NCBI GenBank assembly: GCA_905236325.1
Contig: CAJOPJ010000109.1
Span: 1 to 8,867 of the forward strand
Direction of reading: 5' to 3'
Source of the DNA: an uncultured Selenomonadaceae bacterium
GTDB taxonomy: Bacteria; Bacillota; Negativicutes; Selenomonadales; Selenomonadaceae
Length of the DNA: 8,867 bases
Shown here: in pieces, positions 5,046 to 8,867 of the stretch
Numbering within the stretch: the first letter of the stretch is position 1
Layout: each line of letters opens with the position of its first letter
Notes under the pieces: generated by a model
Told to the model about the DNA's origin: nothing
The model's input: the letters and a program-made list of their open reading frames with translations, nothing else
The model's database searches: none
Program-made: the position numbers and the translations under genes

Positions 5046-6425
5046 TCAATAATGACCTTCTTCGCGCTCCAAAAATTTTTTCATGTTGCGGCGAATGATA
5101 TAAAACGCAATGGCAAGCGGCACGCATGAACCAAACCAAGCCATTGGATTTGCCAAGCACGCGCCTTGATACCCCAGCAAGTCTACCAAGAAAATTGCGG
5201 CGGCAATGCGCATAATAAGTTCCATTGCGCCGGCAACTGTCGGAACAAAACTTTTGCCTAAGCCTTGAAGTGCGGAGCGGAAAATAAACAAAAGCGCCAA
5301 AATCCAATAACAAACGCCGTTCGTGACCAAGAAAATATGTCCGTATTCAATAATTTGCTCCTGACCTTCGCCGACAAAAAGTTCAATCAAGTTAGGACCG
5401 AAAGTTATTAAAATAACAGCAATTACCACGCTGAAGCTGCAACTCATCCAGATTGCTTTTTTAACGCCTTCGGAAATTCTGTTGAATTTTTGTGCGCCGA
5501 AATTTTGTGCAACATAAGCAGCAATGGCAATACCGAAAGACATCATCGGCATTGTTGCAATTGAATCAACTCTTTGCGCAGCGGCGAATGAGGCAACTGC
5601 AATAGGACCTAAACCATTCAACGCCATTTGCAAAACTACTGCGCCAATGGCAATTATTGAAGCTTGAAAACCCATTGGCACGCCAATTTTCAAATGTTCT
5701 AAGATAACTGCCTTGTCAATTTTAAAATCAGCACGCGTTATATGCAGTAGCGGCACTTTGCGTTTAATGTAAATAAAACAAACAATATTGCCGATAATCA
5801 AGGACACGATAGTTGCACCTGCTGCGCCGGGAATACCAAGTCCAAGCACGATAATTGCAACAGGTTCAAGCGCAATATTTATGCAAAGCGTTGTGGCTTG
5901 AATTACAGTTGGAATTTTGCTGTCGCCAAGTGCGCGTATTAAATTTGTCTGCATTTGTATTATTACAAAGCCGCCAACGCCAGCGTAAATTATAACAATA
6001 AAACTGTACGCCGCATCAATAATTTCCAGCGGAGTTTGCATAATCTCCAAAAGTTCGCGACAATAATAAACACCAATCGCCGCCAAAATTATTGTCAAAA
6101 TAATCGACAGCGTCATACAAACCACAACGCTGTATCTGATACCTGCGTAGTCCTTCGCGCCAAAACGCTGACCGGTATAAATTGAAAAGCCGCTTGTTGA
6201 GCCCATTACAAATCCCAGCATTAAAAACATCAAACTACCTGTACAGCCGACAGCAGCCAAAGCCTCAACGCCTAAAAATCTGCCGACAATCAAAGTATCG
6301 ACAAAGCCGAACAGCTGCTGAAAAATATTTCCTGCTAAAAGCGGCAAGGTAAAATAAAAAATCAATTTTGCAGGTTCGCCTTCAGTCAGATCTTTTACTG
6401 CGCTTTTGGAAGTTTCTTCAGCCAT
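5046..6425 (-). CDS. MATE-family multidrug/metabolite efflux protein
   Basis: This inner-membrane antiporter would export drugs or metabolites in exchange for Na+ or H+. The 459 residues form about 12 hydrophobic helices in two homologous halves. Marks of the family are the opening FTLPLLAGNIFQQLFGFVDTLIVGRFLGVEALAAVG, the matching second-half segment starting near GVPMGFQASIIAIGAVVLQ, and ASFAAAQRVDSIATMPMMSFGIAIAAYVAQNFGA. The length is usual. GGAGGCGA lies upstream of the ATG at 6425. It is the first gene behind the TTGACA promoter and is followed by maf after 61 bp. Substrate cannot be told. Its position with speE allows, but does not show, a link to polyamine or cation handling. Confidence 0.92.
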   Translation of the reverse strand: MAEETSKSAVKDLTEGEPAKLIFYFTLPLLAGNIFQQLFGFVDTLIVGRFLGVEALAAVGCTGSLMFLMLGFVMGSTSGFSIYTGQRFGAKDYAGIRYSVVVCMTLSIILTIILAAIGVYYCRELLEIMQTPLEIIDAAYSFIVIIYAGVGGFVIIQMQTNLIRALGDSKIPTVIQATTLCINIALEPVAIIVLGLGIPGAAGATIVSLIIGNIVCFIYIKRKVPLLHITRADFKIDKAVILEHLKIGVPMGFQASIIAIGAVVLQMALNGLGPIAVASFAAAQRVDSIATMPMMSFGIAIAAYVAQNFGAQKFNRISEGVKKAIWMSCSFSVVIAVILITFGPNLIELFVGEGQEQIIEYGHIFLVTNGVCYWILALLFIFRSALQGLGKSFVPTVAGAMELIMRIAAAIFLVDLLGYQGACLANPMAWFGSCVPLAIAFYIIRRNMKKFLEREEGHY

Positions 6426-6460
6426 AAAAAAATCGCCTCCACAAAATCAAATCTAAACTT

Positions 6461-6489
6461 ACTTTAAGCAATTAAAATTTTTATGTCAA
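6461..6489 (-). promoter_or_regulatory. Sigma70-type promoter of the MATE-maf-speE group
   Basis: On the minus strand a perfect TTGACA (6489-6484) is followed after exactly 17 bp by TAAAGT (6466-6461), matching the -10 consensus at four of six positions. Transcription would begin near 6454, giving a leader of about 30 bases that includes the MATE ribosome site. This is the best promoter in the window. Confidence 0.7.
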
Positions 6490-6560
6490 CAGTTTTTAAG
6501 GCAGGTAAATAATTTTTTCTGTCGAAAATAATTTTCAGTAACTTGAAAGGACTTGATAAT

Positions 6561-7565
6561 ATGTCAAAAGCAGCAACAAATGGTGATAAGTACATTCCTT
6601 ACAGTGAACGCACAGGCGCGGAATCACTTGTTTATTTTACGCGTGATTTGTCGCCGGCAGGTTTGTTGAAAATTTTCGACAAAATTGCCGCCGCAATCAC
6701 CGGTAAAGTTGCAATTAAATTGCACACAGGCGAACCTAAAGGACCGAATATTATTCCGCGTCCTTGGGTTAAGGAACTCATCGACAAAAAAATTCCCAGC
6801 GCAAAAATTATCGAAACAAATACCTACTATGAAGGCGACAGATTTACAACTGAACAACACCGCAAAACTTTAGAAGTCAATGGCTGGACTTTTTGTCCTG
6901 TCGATATTACCGACGACAAAGGCACAGCGTTATTGCCTGTTGAAGGCGGCAAGTGGTTCAAAGAAATGTCTGTCGGCAAAAGTATGTTGGATTATGATTC
7001 AATGCTGGTGCTTACGCACTTTAAAGGTCATTTAATGGGCGGTTTTGGCGGTTCAAACAAAAATATCGGTATAGGTTGCGCCGACGGCAGAATCGGCAAA
7101 AAATGGATTCACACCGCTGAAGGCAGTGATAATATGTGGAGCATTGACAAGGAAGAACTTATGGAGCGCATTACAGAATCAACTAAAGCAACAATTGATT
7201 ATTTCGGCAAAAAAATTGCTTATGTAAATGTTATGCGCAACATGAGCGTTTCTTGCGACTGCGAAGGCGTTCATGCACAACCTGTTGTAACTCCTGATGT
7301 CGGTATTGTTGCGTCGCTGGATATTTTGGCGGCTGATAACGCTTGCGTAGATTTAGTTTACGCATTGCCTGAAGAAAGTCATCACGACTTGATTGAAAGA
7401 ATTGAAACGCGCCACGCACACAGACAACTTAGTTACATGAAAGAACTTGGCATGGGCAACAACAAATACAAACTGATTGACATTGACAATGGCGACGCAG
7501 AAATTACAGCAACTGAAGCAGTCAAAGGCATCAGTGGCAAATGGCAGCCTGACAAATTCAATTGA
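6561..7565 (+). CDS. DUF362-family protein, function unknown
   Basis: I recognise the DUF362 type from THFKGHLMGGFGGSNKNIGIGCADGRIGK (about 152-180) and from CDCEGVHAQPVVTPDVGIVASLDILAADNACVDLVY (232-267). No reaction is established for this branch; related proteins are often suspected to bind iron-sulfur clusters or metal. At 334 residues it lacks the extra ferredoxin-like domain some DUF362 proteins carry. Candidate ligands are Cys173, Cys232, Cys234 and Cys262, plus His153, His157 and His238. There is no signal peptide or membrane segment, so it is cytoplasmic. The start is ATG 6561, with AAAGGA nine bases upstream; an in-frame TTG at 6543 precedes the ribosome site and is rejected. The gene has its own terminator and is divergent from the MATE group. 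Confidence 0.85.
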   Translation: MSKAATNGDKYIPYSERTGAESLVYFTRDLSPAGLLKIFDKIAAAITGKVAIKLHTGEPKGPNIIPRPWVKELIDKKIPSAKIIETNTYYEGDRFTTEQHRKTLEVNGWTFCPVDITDDKGTALLPVEGGKWFKEMSVGKSMLDYDSMLVLTHFKGHLMGGFGGSNKNIGIGCADGRIGKKWIHTAEGSDNMWSIDKEELMERITESTKATIDYFGKKIAYVNVMRNMSVSCDCEGVHAQPVVTPDVGIVASLDILAADNACVDLVYALPEESHHDLIERIETRHAHRQLSYMKELGMGNNKYKLIDIDNGDAEITATEAVKGISGKWQPDKFN

Positions 7566-7580
7566 AAAAATTTTTTATAG

Positions 7581-7601
7581 GCAGGACAACCTGCTTTTTT
7601 T
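7581..7601 (+). terminator. Intrinsic terminator after the DUF362 gene
   Basis: GCAGG (7581-7585), loop ACAA, CCTGC (7590-7594) and seven T (7595-7601) form a compact rho-independent terminator 15 bp past the stop codon. It stands only 30 bp before the next start codon, so the esterase gene either relies on read-through or on a promoter I cannot see. Confidence 0.85.
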
Positions 7602-7631
7602 GTGGAAAAACGTTTGCAGAGGTGATTTTTT

Positions 7632-8606
7632 ATGAAGAAATTTTTTAGCTTAGTCGCAACAGTTTTTGCAATAATATTTTTTACTTCAACAACATTTGCG
7701 GCGAAAGTGTGGTCTTTGCCTGAACATGGATTGATTTTGCAAGGACAAGCTAAACAAGATTATATCGCTCAGGCAATGGAAAAAGTTTTCCACCCAACAG
7801 GCGAAGAAATTTTCAGCGTCCCTAGCGGCTGGCGTTATGAAAAATTTTCTGTTGGCGGAGTCAGCGTCGAAAATTTGACTAACAACAAAGCCAAAAAATC
7901 GGCGCGTGTTGTTTTGCAGTTGCACGGCGGCGGCTATGTTGGCGCACTTAGTGATTTGTATCGCGCTTTGGCAGTTAAACAAGCTGTAGTTACAAATGCA
8001 CGTGAAGTTTACATGGTGGACTATCGCATTGCGCCTGAAAATATTTATCCTGCCGCGCTTGAGGATGCTGTTACAGTTTATAGTTACTTAGCAAAAAAAT
8101 TCGGCGCAGAAAATTTAATTTTGATTGGCGATAGTGCAGGCGGAAATCTTGCGCTGGAACTTTGTATCTATCTTAAGGAAAATAATTTATCGCAACCTGC
8201 CGTGCTAATTTTAAATTCGCCCTGGACGACAATGGAAACTGATTTGCCTTCGCGTAGCTTTAATGACAAAGATAAAATTCTTGGCAGTGAAATAAATCCT
8301 TTCATGAGCGGCGCAGTTTTAAATCACAAATACAGTGGTGACTTGAATGTTAATGACTATCATGTTTCGCCGATTTATGCAGATTTACACGGCTTGCCGC
8401 CGACTTTGGTTCAAATTGGTGGCTATGAACTTTTCCGCGACGAAGGAATTGCCTTGCTGAAAAAAGCTGCTGAGGATAATTTAAACATTACTTTGACTGT
8501 TTACTCTGAAATGTCGCATGACTTCGCAATGATTGTTCCTGAGCTTGATGAAAGTATTCAGTCTTTCATTGAAATGCAAAATTTTGTTAATCTGTACTTA
8601 AGGTGA
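7632..8606 (+). CDS. Exported alpha/beta-hydrolase (HSL-family esterase/lipase)
   Basis: This is a carboxylic-ester hydrolase of the alpha/beta-hydrolase-3 (hormone-sensitive-lipase-like) family. An N-terminal signal peptide (MKKFF then a hydrophobic stretch to about residue 20, likely cleaved after TFA at 23) sends it across the membrane. There is no lipobox, so it is soluble in the envelope or outside, or anchored uncleaved. Motifs in order are the oxyanion-hole HGGGY (98-102), the DYRIAPE segment (130-136), the nucleophile elbow GDSAGG with Ser168, Asp270 in YELFRDEG, and His296 in MSHDF, a full catalytic triad. The length of 324 residues is normal. GAGGTGA lies six bases before the ATG at 7632. 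Its stop codon is part of the ribosome site of hemB, implying coupled expression. The substrate (acetylated sugars or other esters) is unknown. Confidence 0.88.
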   Translation: MKKFFSLVATVFAIIFFTSTTFAAKVWSLPEHGLILQGQAKQDYIAQAMEKVFHPTGEEIFSVPSGWRYEKFSVGGVSVENLTNNKAKKSARVVLQLHGGGYVGALSDLYRALAVKQAVVTNAREVYMVDYRIAPENIYPAALEDAVTVYSYLAKKFGAENLILIGDSAGGNLALELCIYLKENNLSQPAVLILNSPWTTMETDLPSRSFNDKDKILGSEINPFMSGAVLNHKYSGDLNVNDYHVSPIYADLHGLPPTLVQIGGYELFRDEGIALLKKAAEDNLNITLTVYSEMSHDFAMIVPELDESIQSFIEMQNFVNLYLR

Positions 8607-8611
8607 AAATT

Positions 8612-8867
8612 ATGTTCAATAAAAATATCAGACCTCGCAGACTTAGAATTTCAGAAAATGTCCGCGCACTTGTTCGCGAAAATATTTTGACTGTGAAAGA
8701 TTTAATTTATCCAATTTTTGTAGTGCCAGGCAAAAATGTTTGCGAAGAAATTTCCGATATGCCAGGACAGTTTCATTTGTCTGTTGAAAAAGCAGTTGAA
8801 GTTGCAAAAAAAATTTCCGCACTCGGTATCCCTGCAGTTGAAGTTTTTGGTTTGCCTGAATACAAAG
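8612..8867 (+). CDS. hemB: Porphobilinogen synthase (delta-aminolevulinate dehydratase), N-terminal part
   Basis: HemB condenses two 5-aminolevulinate molecules to porphobilinogen, the second shared step of tetrapyrrole (heme, cobalamin, siroheme) synthesis, in the cytoplasm. The 85 visible residues contain the family opening IRPRRLRISENVRALVREN, DLIYPIFVVPG (about 30-40), EISDMPGQFHLSVEKAVE and ALGIPAVEVFGLPEYK. The active-site lysines and the metal-binding region lie beyond the window edge; the full protein is usually about 325 residues. AAGGTG (8600-8605), overlapping the TGA stop of the esterase gene, lies six bases before the ATG. The gene is thus in one transcript with the esterase. Confidence 0.93.
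   Translation, partial: MFNKNIRPRRLRISENVRALVRENILTVKDLIYPIFVVPGKNVCEEISDMPGQFHLSVEKAVEVAKKISALGIPAVEVFGLPEYK

Noticed and set aside
6543..6560. TTG start for the DUF362 protein
   Set aside because: It lies before the AAAGGA ribosome site that is well placed for the ATG at 6561.

Overview
The window looks like a chromosomal stretch from a low-GC, anaerobic member of the Bacillota. Strong purine Shine-Dalgarno sites, U-tailed terminators, a lichenan/cellobiose-type PTS, a Clostridia-like SpeE and long A/T tracts all fit this. A Negativicutes or related lineage is my guess, but nothing here fixes the genus. No rRNA, tRNA, CRISPR array, insertion sequence or phage gene is visible.

Region 1 (1-491): the 5' end of an amino-acid-type ABC transporter ATPase gene reads leftward off the window. 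A 400-bp intergenic region separates it from the next gene. It holds several inverted repeats, a sigma70-type promoter pointing right, and a long leader that can fold into nested stems and contains an 11-codon ORF. This is the least explained part of the window.

Region 2 (492-3512, + strand): a complete lactose/cellobiose-family phosphotransferase permease is encoded in the order EIIC, EIIB, EIIA. It is followed, after a weak terminator-like hairpin, by a Cof-type HAD phosphatase. Together these could import a (di)saccharide as its phosphate, and the phosphatase could remove the phosphate. No phospho-glycosidase and no regulator gene is present in the window. A strong bidirectional terminator closes the region.

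Region 3 (3511-6489, - strand): a TTGACA-17-TAAAGT promoter drives a MATE-family efflux protein, a Maf nucleotide pyrophosphatase and spermidine synthase (SpeE), with spacers of about 60-70 bp. The spacers carry a short repeat (consensus about TTAGTTGTYAG) that also occurs between the EIIC and EIIB genes. SpeE has two substitutions next to active-site positions.

Region 4 (6561-8867, + strand): a DUF362-family protein with its own terminator is followed by an exported HSL-family alpha/beta hydrolase. Five bases after the hydrolase stop codon, the gene for porphobilinogen synthase (HemB) begins and runs off the window. The most interesting leads are the structured leader of the PTS operon, the intergenic repeat family, the altered SpeE motif, and the DUF362 and exported-esterase genes next to hemB.
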